Shown: piece by piece, positions 26,058-34,751 of the stretch
How the letters are laid out: each line of letters begins with the position of its first letter
Numbering within the stretch: the stretch's first letter is position 1
Assembly (NCBI RefSeq): GCF_007830735.1
Contig: NZ_VLLN01000010.1
Coordinates: 62,001 to 126,000 of the forward strand
Direction of reading: 5' to 3'
Length of the DNA: 64,000 nt
From: Geobacter argillaceus
GTDB lineage: Bacteria; Desulfobacterota; Desulfuromonadia; Geobacterales; DSM-12255
Position numbers and translations under genes: made by a program
The notes under the pieces: model-generated
The model's input: only the letters and a program-made list of their open reading frames with translations
What the model was told of the DNA's origin: nothing
The model's database searches: none

Positions 26058-27096
26058 ATCCTGAGGAGGTCGGTAGCCCCTTTTTCTCAAGGAATGACAA
26101 GAGTTCCCGGCGCGCTGCGCCGAAGTCTTCCAGGGATAACCGGAGGTCTTCCACCCATGGTCGCTCTCTGTAGTAAAGTCGGTCATAGTAGTGGGCCATG
26201 AGCCCTTCGGTGAGCAGTCCCAATTCCCACCGCTCAAGATACCCGGCCAGATCGGCGTACTGTTCCCCCCCCAGTTTTTTCCTGATCCTCATCAGGGCGT
26301 CGGCCATCATCTCCCGGTATTCAACTTTTCCATACTCTTCCAAGAGCCGTTGCACCCTCGTTTCCCGCGAGGCCTCGCTCCAGACCTTGATACTCTCCCG
26401 CATGACCTCGTACAGGTTCCCCGGCAGGAACAGCTTGCCGATGCGACGGCTCTCCCCTTCGATGAAGATCGGCCGGCCGAGCGGACATAGTCGGAAGGCG
26501 TCCCAAAGGAGGGTCTCGAAATGTTTCTGGGACAGCTCCTGGGATAGTCCCAGCGAGCCGAAGGCAGACCCCCGGTGACAGGCGAGCCCTTCCAGGTCGA
26601 TGGTCGTCTCGCCATAGTCCTGCAGATGCGTGAGAAAGGTGGTTTTGCCGATGCCGGTCAACCCGTGCAGGACGACCAGGGGGCCGGGGGGGGCGAAGTT
26701 TTCGAAGGTGGCGCTGACAATGTTACGGAATGCCTTGTAGCCTCCGACCAGTTGCTGCACCGGGAACCCGGTCAGGTCGAGGACTGCGGCAACGGTCTTG
26801 CTCCGTAACCCGCCGCGCCAGCAGTAGACAATGATGGGACGACCGGCGGCAGCCCGGTCGATTTCCGCCACCATGACGGGCAGCCGGCCGGCGGTCAGCT
26901 CCAGGCCGCGACGGCGGGCCATACGGGGACCAACCTGCTTGTAAAGAGTGCCGATCTCTACCCGTTCCTCGTTGGTGAGAAGCGGGACGTTGATGGCTCC
27001 GGGAATATGGTCTTCGCTATATTCCAGCGGGGTGCGGACATCCACGAACAGGTGGGTACCCATGCTGGACGGATCGAACTGCACGGTTTGAGGCAT
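26056..27096 (-). CDS. mnmH: tRNA 2-selenouridine synthase
   Basis: 346 residues. The N-terminal rhodanese domain (FVDVRTPLEYSEDHIPGAINVPLL, then the catalytic Cys in VYCWRGGLRS, about residue 100) is followed by a P-loop domain (LHGLTGIGKTTFL, about 153-165). This is the standard SelU/MnmH architecture. It replaces sulfur by selenium at wobble 2-thiouridine using selenophosphate, so the host should also have SelD. AAAGGAG precedes the ATG. The upstream in-frame extension is not family-like. Confidence 0.93.
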   Translation of the reverse strand: MPQTVQFDPSSMGTHLFVDVRTPLEYSEDHIPGAINVPLLTNEERVEIGTLYKQVGPRMARRRGLELTAGRLPVMVAEIDRAAAGRPIIVYCWRGGLRSKTVAAVLDLTGFPVQQLVGGYKAFRNIVSATFENFAPPGPLVVLHGLTGIGKTTFLTHLQDYGETTIDLEGLACHRGSAFGSLGLSQELSQKHFETLLWDAFRLCPLGRPIFIEGESRRIGKLFLPGNLYEVMRESIKVWSEASRETRVQRLLEEYGKVEYREMMADALMRIRKKLGGEQYADLAGYLERWELGLLTEGLMAHYYDRLYYRERPWVEDLRLSLEDFGAARRELLSFLEKKGLPTSSG

Positions 27097-27162
27097 GGGA
27101 TGCTCCTTTGGCCGGATTATAGTCACCGGTGAGGTGGAATGCAAGGAGAGCCGCTCCTGTAG

Positions 27163-27191
27163 TTGACAGAGGCCTGGTAATCGGGCATAGT
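27163..27191 (+). promoter_or_regulatory. Predicted sigma70 promoter for pgpH operon
   Basis: TTGACA (27163-27168), 17 bases, CATAGT (27186-27191), about 45 bases before the first start codon. Confidence 0.6.
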
Positions 27192-27235
27192 AAACCGATT
27201 GTTTTTCCGGCGACCGAAAGGCGCCTGTGAGGTAA

Positions 27236-29647
27236 GTGTACAAGCACATGTCCACCCCGGGTGGTGAAAAGGATACTGCCGGCGGCGGCTCGCTGGCGAA
27301 GCTCTGGGGGCAACTCCAGGATTCCCTGACCAGGCGGCTGGCAAACGACAAGTATGCCAGGCGGGATCGTCTCATTCTTCTTTTGGCAACTATCTCGGTT
27401 GTCACCTTTCTCATTCTCCCTGATCAGCACTTTCTTGCCGTTACCTACAAGGCCGGCGAGATCGCCATCGCAGACATCCGCTCTCCCGGTGATTTTCTCA
27501 TTGAAGACGACCCCCTGACCGACAAAAAACGGGCTGACGCGGAAGCGGCCGCACCGGTGGTGTATGACCTGCAGTTGACGATGGGACAGGACATTGCCGA
27601 ACGGTTGACCCAGGGAATGGCCCAGTTGATTGACATGAAGGGATCGGCCGAGGGACTTGATCGCGAGACCATTCGGGCGACACTCTCCCAGACGCTGGGA
27701 ATGGATCTGAATAGTGCGGAACTGAGCGCCCTGGCCAGGATCAAGTCCGAACGGCTCTTTATTGCCGAAGTGCGAAGAGTGCTGGCGCGCATCTACAGCA
27801 GGCATGTGGTAGCCGACCATCGTTCGTTCGCTGCCGACCGCCTGCGTGGAGTCGTTCTTCTCGATCCCGTGTCAGGCCAGGTGGTTGGCGACGGTGCATC
27901 CTTCAACGTCATCGATCTCCCCGAGGTGCGCGCCCTCCTGGCCAACAGCAACCTCCTGTCGGTTGGGGATTCGCTGGACAGTGAGCTTCTTAAACAACTT
28001 TTGGGGAGGTTGATTCGCCCGAATCTCATCTACAACCGCACCGCCTCAGAGGAAAAACGCAAGGTGGCGCGGGCCGCTGTCAATCCGGTACTTCTTCAAG
28101 TGAAAAGAGGGGAGATGATCGTCCGGGTGGGGGAGCGGATCTCGCCTGAACAGTCGTTCAAGCTGCAGAAGATCTTTTCCGAACGGCCGCACCGTAACCG
28201 GATGCTGATGGGGGCCGGCACCCTCGGCCTGGCCATGATCCTCTTTTATTTACCGTTTCGCTTTGCCCGCAAGAACATCCGGAAGTTCAACCCCTCAACC
28301 AAGGATCTTCTCTTCCTTTCGCTGGTGACGGCGGGTAATTTCCTGGTCATCAAGCTGGCCTATGTGGTTTCCAGCGTCATGGGGGGGGCATTTCCGGCGA
28401 TCGAAACCGCCTCCTACGCCTATCTGTTGCCGTTTGCCGCCGGTGCCATTCTGGTCAGGATTGTTCTCAACTCGGAAGTCGCCCTGGTGTACTGCGCCAT
28501 CTGCGCGCCGCTCTATGGGATCATGTTCAACAACAGCCTTCCGGTGGTGATCTACTCGCTATTGGGGGGGATTGTCGGCGCCCATGGCGTGCGTCATTGC
28601 AAGGACCGGAGCACCATCTACAAGGCCGGGGCAAAGGTGAGCGTGGCCAACGTGGCGGTGGCCCTTTCCTTCCAGTTGGGGGGGGACACCCTGTTCACGC
28701 TCCAGACCGTGTACTGCGTGCTCTTCGCCTTTGCCGGCGGGGTCATCAATGCCGTCTTCGTTTCCGGGACCATCCCGCTCATCGAGTCGCTCTTCCTCTA
28801 TACGACCGACATCAAGCTCCTGGAACTGGCCAATCTGAATTCGTCCCTGCTGCGGGATCTCATGGTGCGGGCACCGGGCACCTATCACCACAGCGTCCTG
28901 GTCGGTACCCTGGTGGAGGCGGCGGCAGAGGCGATCAACGCCAATCCACTCCTGGCACGGGTGGCTGCCTATTATCACGATATCGGCAAGGTCAGCAAAC
29001 CCCTGTACTTCATCGAGAACCTGGGTGGCGGCGAGAACCGGCATGACAAGCTCTCACCAAACATGAGCGCACTGATCCTCATTTCCCACGTGAAAGAAGG
29101 GGTTGAACTGGCCCGCCAGCACCGTCTGGGGCAGCCGATCATCGACATGATCCGCCAGTCCCATGGCTCTGCCCTCATCAGCTACTTCTACCAGAAGGCC
29201 AAGGGGCAGGCCGGGCCGGACCAGCCGGTGGACGAGCGGGACTTTCGCTATCCGGGTCCCAAGCCCCAGACCCGTGAAGCCGGGCTGGTGCTCCTGGCCG
29301 ACTGCGTGGAGGCCGCCTCACGCACCCTCGCCGATCCGACGCCGGCCCGCATCCAGGGGATGGTGCAGAAGATCATCAGCAGCATCTTCACCGATGGTCA
29401 ACTCGACGAATGCGAACTGACCCTGAAGAACCTGCACGAGATCGCCAAGAGTTTCATTCAGATCCTGACCGGGATACATCATCACCGGATCGATTATCCC
29501 GAACCGGCGTTTAAGGAAAAAGTGGCAGGAGGTAAGAAACAGGGTGACAGTCACGGTAACGAACCGCCAAAGGCGGTGGCCGACCTCGGCGAAAGAACTG
29601 AAAAAGGTGGCGCAGAGGATATTAAGCGCCTTGGCATGTCCCGCTAG
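27236..29647 (+). CDS. 7TM-HD family c-di-AMP phosphodiesterase-like protein (PgpH-like)
   Basis: 803 residues if the GTG at 27236 is used; an ATG at 27248 is an alternative. One N-terminal helix (about 45-62) leads into an extracytoplasmic 7TMR-HDED domain (about 70-320). A cluster of helices follows (about 325-540), then a cytoplasmic HD domain with 'YHHSVLVGTLVEAAAEAI' and YYHDIGK. Relatives in Firmicutes (PgpH) hydrolyse c-di-AMP. Whether this lineage makes c-di-AMP cannot be told here. It leads the ybeY-dgkA-corC-lnt operon, and its last 104 bases overlap ybeY. Confidence 0.9.
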   Translation: MYKHMSTPGGEKDTAGGGSLAKLWGQLQDSLTRRLANDKYARRDRLILLLATISVVTFLILPDQHFLAVTYKAGEIAIADIRSPGDFLIEDDPLTDKKRADAEAAAPVVYDLQLTMGQDIAERLTQGMAQLIDMKGSAEGLDRETIRATLSQTLGMDLNSAELSALARIKSERLFIAEVRRVLARIYSRHVVADHRSFAADRLRGVVLLDPVSGQVVGDGASFNVIDLPEVRALLANSNLLSVGDSLDSELLKQLLGRLIRPNLIYNRTASEEKRKVARAAVNPVLLQVKRGEMIVRVGERISPEQSFKLQKIFSERPHRNRMLMGAGTLGLAMILFYLPFRFARKNIRKFNPSTKDLLFLSLVTAGNFLVIKLAYVVSSVMGGAFPAIETASYAYLLPFAAGAILVRIVLNSEVALVYCAICAPLYGIMFNNSLPVVIYSLLGGIVGAHGVRHCKDRSTIYKAGAKVSVANVAVALSFQLGGDTLFTLQTVYCVLFAFAGGVINAVFVSGTIPLIESLFLYTTDIKLLELANLNSSLLRDLMVRAPGTYHHSVLVGTLVEAAAEAINANPLLARVAAYYHDIGKVSKPLYFIENLGGGENRHDKLSPNMSALILISHVKEGVELARQHRLGQPIIDMIRQSHGSALISYFYQKAKGQAGPDQPVDERDFRYPGPKPQTREAGLVLLADCVEAASRTLADPTPARIQGMVQKIISSIFTDGQLDECELTLKNLHEIAKSFIQILTGIHHHRIDYPEPAFKEKVAGGKKQGDSHGNEPPKAVADLGERTEKGGAEDIKRLGMSR

Positions 29648-29996
29648 CGAGCTTTCGGTCACCATCGTCGGCGACCGGAGCATCAGGCGCCTTAACCGGG
29701 ACTATCTGGGGCGGGACAAGGCCACCAACGTCATCTCGTTCCCCATGCAGGAGGGGGCGTTCGGCGCCATCAATCCCGAACTTCTGGGTGATGTGGTGAT
29801 TTCTGCCGATACCGCGGCCCGCGAAGCGGAAGATGGGGGGGACAGCTACAACTCCCGGCTCGTGTTCCTCCTGCTCCACGGCATTCTGCACCTGACCGGC
29901 TACGACCACGAGCGGAGCGGCGAGGCGGAAGCAGAGCGGATGGAGGCGAAGGAGCGGGAGCTCTTTGCTCTGTTGCAACAGGAAGGGTTCGTGTAG
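29544..29996 (+). CDS. ybeY: Endoribonuclease/rRNA maturation factor YbeY
   Basis: 150 residues from GTG 29544. The zinc site HGILHLTGYDHE (HxxxHxxxxxH, about residues 112-123) and the core 'LNRDYLGRDKATNVISFP' are clear. AGGAGG stands 11 bases before the GTG. The first 35 codons overlap the end of pgpH in another frame. YbeY acts in 16S rRNA 3'-end maturation and ribosome quality control. Its stop codon lies inside the GTAGGGG hairpin. Confidence 0.93.
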   Translation: MTVTVTNRQRRWPTSAKELKKVAQRILSALACPASELSVTIVGDRSIRRLNRDYLGRDKATNVISFPMQEGAFGAINPELLGDVVISADTAAREAEDGGDSYNSRLVFLLLHGILHLTGYDHERSGEAEAERMEAKERELFALLQQEGFV

Positions 29997-30057
29997 GGGT
30001 GGGGTTTCCCCACCCGGCTCAATGCATGAATCAGGGCGGGGAAACCCCGCCCCTACA
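29992..30057. repeat. GTAGGGG-type inverted-repeat element, copy 1
   Basis: Left arm TGTAGGGGTGGGGTTTCCCC and following bases (29992-30015), 18-base loop, right arm (30034-30057) ending CCCCTACA. The arms are nearly complementary, and each arm is itself palindromic around TTT/AAA. The ybeY stop codon TAG is in its first bases, and the TTG start of the next gene follows within 10 bases. A second copy is at 41404-41453. Confidence 0.88.
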
Positions 30058-30066
30058 GGATGCCGT

Positions 30067-30777
30067 TTGAAACCGACCCGTTTCATAGAATCCGTCAACT
30101 GCGCCATTGACGGGATCATTTATACCGCCCGTACCCAGAAGCATATGCGGAACCATTTCATCTCGGCCCTGGTTCTGCTGCTCCTGGTACTGTTTCTGCG
30201 GGTCTCGGCCCTGGAGTTCACCCTTCTGGCGGTTTCCGTTTCCTTCGTGCTGTTTGCCGAACTGATGAACACTGCCGTTGAGGTGGTGGTGGACATGATT
30301 TCTCCCGAATATCACCCCATGGCCAGGATCGCCAAGGATGTGGCTGCCGGAAGTGTCCTGGTGTCGGCCATCGGCGCCATGGTTACCGGCTACCTGATCC
30401 TTGCCCGGTATGTTTTCCCCATTTACAAGGAGGCTCTCGGCATGATAGGAACACCTGCGGACTTGGGAGCGATCGTCTCCCTGCTCCTGGTGGTGATTGT
30501 GGTCGTCATTTTCAAAGCCATGTCCGGTAAAGGGACGCCAATGCACGGTGGGTTGCCCAGCGGCCATGCAGCTATCGCCTTTACCATTGCCACCCTGGTT
30601 TCCCTCAAGACTCAGGACCCGATCACCTCCATCCTGACCATCGTCCTGGCGGCCATGGTCAGCCACTCCCGGCTACTCATGCGTATCCACTCACTGCGGG
30701 AGGTCGTTTTGGGCGGGGTGACCGGAACGGCTATCACACTGGTGGTGGTCCTGGTCTTCAAGGCGGCGCTTAACTGA
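30067..30777 (+). CDS. Fusion of diacylglycerol/undecaprenol kinase and PAP2 phosphatase domains
   Basis: 236 residues from TTG 30067. Residues 1-115 are DgkA-like: 'FIESVNCAIDGIIYTARTQKHMRNHFI', then NTAVEVVVDMISPEYHPMARIAKDVAAGSVL with the kinase Glu and Asp. Residues 125-236 carry PAP2 motifs: KGTPMHGGLPSGHAAIAF and HSRLLMRIHSLREVVLGG (the usual Asp is Glu-Val here). A kinase and a phosphatase on a lipid alcohol in one chain suggests recycling or balancing of undecaprenyl phosphate. The start is uncertain because a hairpin repeat occupies the leader. Confidence 0.88.
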   Translation: MKPTRFIESVNCAIDGIIYTARTQKHMRNHFISALVLLLLVLFLRVSALEFTLLAVSVSFVLFAELMNTAVEVVVDMISPEYHPMARIAKDVAAGSVLVSAIGAMVTGYLILARYVFPIYKEALGMIGTPADLGAIVSLLLVVIVVVIFKAMSGKGTPMHGGLPSGHAAIAFTIATLVSLKTQDPITSILTIVLAAMVSHSRLLMRIHSLREVVLGGVTGTAITLVVVLVFKAALN

Positions 30778-30827
30778 ATGAGACGTCACCAGTATTATCC
30801 AGATAACAGACAGGAGGGGTACTGACC

Positions 30828-31685
30828 TTGGACGAAGGTGCTCTTCGCAAGAGTCCCGGCCTCATGGAGGCTATCGGGCGTTTCCTCCGCGGCCGGAAGA
30901 AGGTGACCGAGGAGGAGATCCAGGAGTTGATGGATGCCGGCGAGGAAGAGGGGCTCATCAACGAGGAAGAAAACGAGATGATCCGCGCCATCTTTGCCCT
31001 GCGGGACACGGTGGTGCGCGAGATCATGGTTCCCCGGACCGACATGGCCTCACTGACCGTCGATGCGCCGATCAACGAGGTCCTGCAGGCGATCATCGCC
31101 TGCGGCCACTCCCGGATACCGGTCTTCGAAGGGACCATCGATAACGTCGTCGGCATTCTCTACGCCAAGGACCTCCTGAAGAGCTGGGGCCAGGACGAAT
31201 CGGCCCTGGTGGTACGCAAGCTGTTGCGCGCCCCGTTCTTCATTCCGGAAACCAAAAACCTGGAGGAACTGCTCCAGGAGTTCAAGAAGCGTCGGGTGCA
31301 CCTGGCAATCGTCATCGACGAGTACGGCGGCACTTCCGGCCTGGTCACCATCGAGGACCTGCTGGAGCAGATCGTGGGGGACATCCAGGACGAGTACGAC
31401 CTGGAGGAGGAATGGCTGACCGAGGGGGCTGACGGCACGGTCGTTGTGGATGCCCGTCTCCCCATCGAGGAGTTGGAAGGGCATTTCGGCATCAATGTCG
31501 AGCGGGAAAAGTTCGATACGGTTGGCGGGCTGATCTTCTACCTGCTCGGGAGAATTCCCTGTAGCGGTGAGGAGGTTGCGTGCAACGGGCTCCTCCTGAC
31601 CGTGCTGGATGCCGATGAACGACGGATCAGCAAGGTCCGTGTCGTCCGCCGGTCCGTAACGGAGGAGGCAACTCCGGCATCGTGA
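30828..31685 (+). CDS. CorC/HlyC-type CBS domain protein
   Basis: 285 residues from TTG 30828 (AGGAGG upstream). '[26 protein letters not shown]' leads into two CBS domains (about 65-185), and a CorC_HlyC domain ends the protein (about 200-280). It lacks the N-terminal DUF21 membrane domain, so it is cytoplasmic like E. coli CorC (YbeX). Its place between ybeY/dgkA and lnt matches the conserved ybeZ-ybeY-ybeX-lnt order. It is linked to magnesium/cobalt efflux or ribosome maturation. The GTGA overlap couples it to lnt. Confidence 0.9.
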   Translation: MDEGALRKSPGLMEAIGRFLRGRKKVTEEEIQELMDAGEEEGLINEEENEMIRAIFALRDTVVREIMVPRTDMASLTVDAPINEVLQAIIACGHSRIPVFEGTIDNVVGILYAKDLLKSWGQDESALVVRKLLRAPFFIPETKNLEELLQEFKKRRVHLAIVIDEYGGTSGLVTIEDLLEQIVGDIQDEYDLEEEWLTEGADGTVVVDARLPIEELEGHFGINVEREKFDTVGGLIFYLLGRIPCSGEEVACNGLLLTVLDADERRISKVRVVRRSVTEEATPAS

Positions 31686-33292
31686 TCCAGCAACGCTCCT
31701 CAATAAACGGAGAGCAGCCGGGACGCTACGCCCTGCTGGCTGCGCTTTCCACCGGTATCCTCCTGGCCCTCTCCTTTCCGCTGCCGGGGATTGCGTTTCT
31801 TGCCTGGGTGGCCTTCGTGCCGCTCCTGGTGGCGTGTAATGACGCTTCTCCGCGACAGGCCTTTCGCTTCGGTATGGTGTCCGGGCTTACGGCCTACGCC
31901 GGGATTCTCTACTGGCTCAATATCGTTATGACCACCTTCGGCAAGCTTCCCCTGGCGGTCAGCATCTCCCTGTCACTTGTCCTGGCCGCTTATTTAGCCC
32001 TGTATGTCGGTGGCACCATGGCGCTGGTCCGCTGGTGCGCAGGGGTCGGGATTTCTCCCCTGCTTTCCTTCCCCCTGATCTGGACCGCCCTGGAGTATGT
32101 CCGGTCGTTTCTCCTCACCGGTTTCCCCTGGGCGAGCCTGGCCTACTCCCAGTACCGAACCCTGCCGCTCATCCAGGTGGCCGACTTGGCCGGCATCTAC
32201 GGTCTTGGCTGTTTGATTGCCTTTGCCAACGTAGTGGCTGCAATGGTGGTGAAGTCTCTCGTGCTCAGGGATGGTAGCCGCTACCCTGCCAAGAGCGGTG
32301 CCATCCTGGTCCTGCTTCTGCTGACGGTGCTGGGTTACGGGGCATTCCGGCTGAATGCGCCTGAGACCGGCAAGCGGGTCCGGGTTGCCCTGGTTCAGGG
32401 GAATATCCCCCAGGACATCAAGTGGAGTCCCGCCTTTCAGCAGGAGACCGTTGCCATTTACGAACGGCTTTCCCGCACGGTGGCTCCGGGAAGCAGTGAT
32501 CTCCTGGTATGGCCCGAGAGCGCGCTGCCGTTTTACTTCCAGATGGAGGAACAGTATGCCGGTCGGGTGCGAGCCCTGGCGCGGGAACTGAAAGCTTCTC
32601 TGGTAGTGGGTAGTCCGGCCTACGAGAAGGATGACGCTACGGTCCGTTATCTGAACAGTGCCTTTCTGATCGGGCCTGGCGGTGAAATGCTCGGGCGGGG
32701 CGACAAGGTCCACCTGGTGCCGTTCGGTGAATACGTACCCCTGGCCGGGGTCCTCCCCTTTGTCCACAAACTGGTGGAGGGGGTCGGCGACTTTTCCCCC
32801 GGCAGGGAGATGGCACCTTTGACGGCACCGTTCGGCAAGCTCGGTGTCCTGGTCTGTTTCGAGGGAATTTTTCCGGAGATCTCCCGCGACTATGTCCGAC
32901 AGGGGGGGCAGCTTTTGGTGAACATCACCAACGATGCCTGGTACGGTCGCTCGTCAGCCCCGGCCCAGCATCTTTCCATGGCGGTTTTCCGGGCAGTGGA
33001 GAACCGGGTGCCGCTGGTGCGGGCAGCCAATACCGGCATCACCTCGGTCATTGACAGCAAGGGGCATTTCCAGGGGATGACCAGGATTTTCCGGGAGGCT
33101 GTCCTGACCGGCGAGGTCCGGCTCGGGACTGAACAGACCGTGTATACCCGGGTTGGTGATCTCTTTGCCCGGGGCTGCCTGGCTGCGTTGGCGATTATGG
33201 CGGGAATGGGATGCCGAAACCGTAACCGGACAGAAAAAGCAAAGGCAATTCAACACGGATCAACGCGGAAGAAAGCAGATCAACACGGATAA
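31682..33292 (+). CDS. lnt: Apolipoprotein N-acyltransferase
   Basis: 536 residues from GTG 31682. Six or so N-terminal helices (about 15-215) are followed by the nitrilase domain with the catalytic triad in [10 protein letters not shown] (Glu), [15 protein letters not shown] (Lys) and [11 protein letters not shown] (Cys). It adds the third acyl chain to lipoproteins in the inner membrane. The last 15 or so residues, including [13 protein letters not shown], are encoded by the period-10 repeat at 33244, so that tail is not family sequence. Confidence 0.95.
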   Translation: MIQQRSSINGEQPGRYALLAALSTGILLALSFPLPGIAFLAWVAFVPLLVACNDASPRQAFRFGMVSGLTAYAGILYWLNIVMTTFGKLPLAVSISLSLVLAAYLALYVGGTMALVRWCAGVGISPLLSFPLIWTALEYVRSFLLTGFPWASLAYSQYRTLPLIQVADLAGIYGLGCLIAFANVVAAMVVKSLVLRDGSRYPAKSGAILVLLLLTVLGYGAFRLNAPETGKRVRVALVQGNIPQDIKWSPAFQQETVAIYERLSRTVAPGSSDLLVWPESALPFYFQMEEQYAGRVRALARELKASLVVGSPAYEKDDATVRYLNSAFLIGPGGEMLGRGDKVHLVPFGEYVPLAGVLPFVHKLVEGVGDFSPGREMAPLTAPFGKLGVLVCFEGIFPEISRDYVRQGGQLLVNITNDAWYGRSSAPAQHLSMAVFRAVENRVPLVRAANTGITSVIDSKGHFQGMTRIFREAVLTGEVRLGTEQTVYTRVGDLFARGCLAALAIMAGMGCRNRNRTEKAKAIQHGSTRKKADQHG

Positions 33293-33350
33293 AGTGTTTT
33301 TTTAGATCCGCGTAAATCCATTCAATCCGCGTCCATCCGCGTTCAATTGC
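33244..33350. repeat. Decamer-period inverted repeat (hairpin)
   Basis: The left arm (33244-33290) has four 10-bp units of CAACACGGAT type. The right arm (33306-33350) has the complementary units (ATCCGCGTCC and similar). Both arms end in GCAATT/AATTGC. It covers the 3' end of lnt, including its stop codon, and the lnt-prfB spacer. Confidence 0.85.
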
Positions 33351-33387
33351 AGTTCGGTTTGTGACTTAAACAACAAAGGAGTTACCG

Positions 33388-34501
33388 ATGTTCAGAGAAG
33401 AAGTTGCCAGAATGGAAGCCTTTGCAGAGCGGATCGCCAAACTTCGGGGGTCCCTTTGACATAGATCGCAAGCGGGAAGACCTGCAGGAGATGGAGGCGC
33501 GGATTGCGGTTCCCGGTTTTTGGGACAATCCGGATGCGGCCCAGGAGATATTGAAGGAGCGGACGGTGCTGGAGAAGGCCGTCGAGGGATGGGACCGGCT
33601 CTGCAGTCAGATCGAGGACGTCAAGGTGCTGATCGAACTGGGGAGTGAGGCCGGGGACGAGGCCACCCTTGGCGAGGTGCATGAGCTGAACGATATCCTG
33701 GAAAAGGGGGTGGAGGCGGCCGAGTTCCAGAAGATGCTCTCCGGCCCCCACGACCGGAACTCCTGCTACCTTTCCATCAATGCCGGCGCCGGTGGCACCG
33801 AATCCCAGGACTGGGCCGAGATGCTGCTGCGCATGTACCTCCGCTACTGCGAACGGAAAGGGTGGAAACGGGAGATCACCGAATTCCAGGCCGGAGAAGA
33901 GGCGGGGATGAAGAGCTGCACGGTCACCGTGACCGGCGAGTATGCCTATGGTTACCTCAAGGCCGAGGCCGGCATTCACCGTCTGGTGCGGATCTCGCCG
34001 TTCGACAGCAATGCCCGCCGTCATACATCCTTTGCCTCGGTCTTCATCTTTCCCGAGATCGCCGACGACATCGAGGTAAAGATCAACGAGTCGGACCTGC
34101 GGATCGATACCTACCGTTCCAGCGGCTCCGGCGGTCAGCACGTCAATACCACCGATTCGGCGGTCCGGATCACCCACCAGCCGACCGGCATCGTGGTCGC
34201 CTGCCAGAGCGAGCGGAGCCAGCACATGAACAAGGCGTCAGCCATGAAGGTGCTCCGGTCGAAGCTGTACGAGAGGGAGATTCAGGAGCGCGAGTCCAAG
34301 GCCGCCGAGATCGGCGGCGAAAAGAAGGAAATCGGCTGGGGAAGCCAGATCCGTTCCTATGTCCTGCATCCCTACAAGATGGTCAAGGACCTGCGGACCG
34401 GTGTCGAGACCGGTAACCCGGATGCCGTGCTGGACGGTGACCTGGAAGAGTTCGTGGTGGCGTATCTGATGGGTGTCCGCCGGCACGTGACCGACGATTA
34501 G
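33388..34501 (+). CDS. prfB: Peptide chain release factor 2, with programmed +1 frameshift
   Basis: Reading from ATG 33388, 23 codons lead to an in-frame TGA at 33457-33459. A +1 shift at CTT-TGA-C continues as GAC ATA GAT to the stop at 34501, giving about 370 residues. The slip site has the classic layout: an internal Shine-Dalgarno-like CGGGGG (33445-33450), three bases (TCC), CTT, TGA, C. Downstream are SPF (ISPFDSNARRH), the RF2 stop-codon determinant, and GSGGQHVN, the catalytic GGQ. It terminates at UGA and UAA and autoregulates through the shift. An ORF caller will start it wrongly at 33404. Confidence 0.97.
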
Positions 34502-34702
34502 TTCTACTTGCGTAAATGATCGGTTTCGTCCCATCGGGACAGAATGCCTGTAGCCGGGGGATTCATCCCCCGGTAATGGATTAGCCTTTCCCTTCAGTCA
34601 CGTACGTGACGAAAACGATTTGATAATCCAAGAGTCCCGGCGATAAATCGCCGGGCTACAGGCATTCTGTCCCTACGGGACGTAGTCTGACTAAGTAGAA
34701 TT
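34502..34702. repeat. Composite hairpin element (REPIN/MITE-like), copy 1
   Basis: Between 34527 and 34682 two arms pair: CGTCCC-CGGGACAGAATGCCTGTAG on the left and its complement on the right. Each arm also contains its own palindrome: CCGGGGG-ATTCAT-CCCCCGG on the left and CCCGGCGATAAATCGCCGGG on the right. The middle holds a perfect 14-base palindrome GTCACGTACGTGAC (34597-34610). Outer TTCTACTT/AAGTAGAA bases may mark the true ends. It shares most of its arms with 47545-47715. No gene is seen. Confidence 0.88.
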
Positions 34703-34751
34703 AGGGCGAAGAGCCATCCGCGTTGAATCGTTTTGTCGTAAAGGGTTTATT

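Noticed and set aside
33388-33459. prfB taken as a broken gene because of an in-frame TGA
   Set aside because: The CTT-TGA-C site with upstream GGGGG is the known autoregulatory frameshift of release factor 2.
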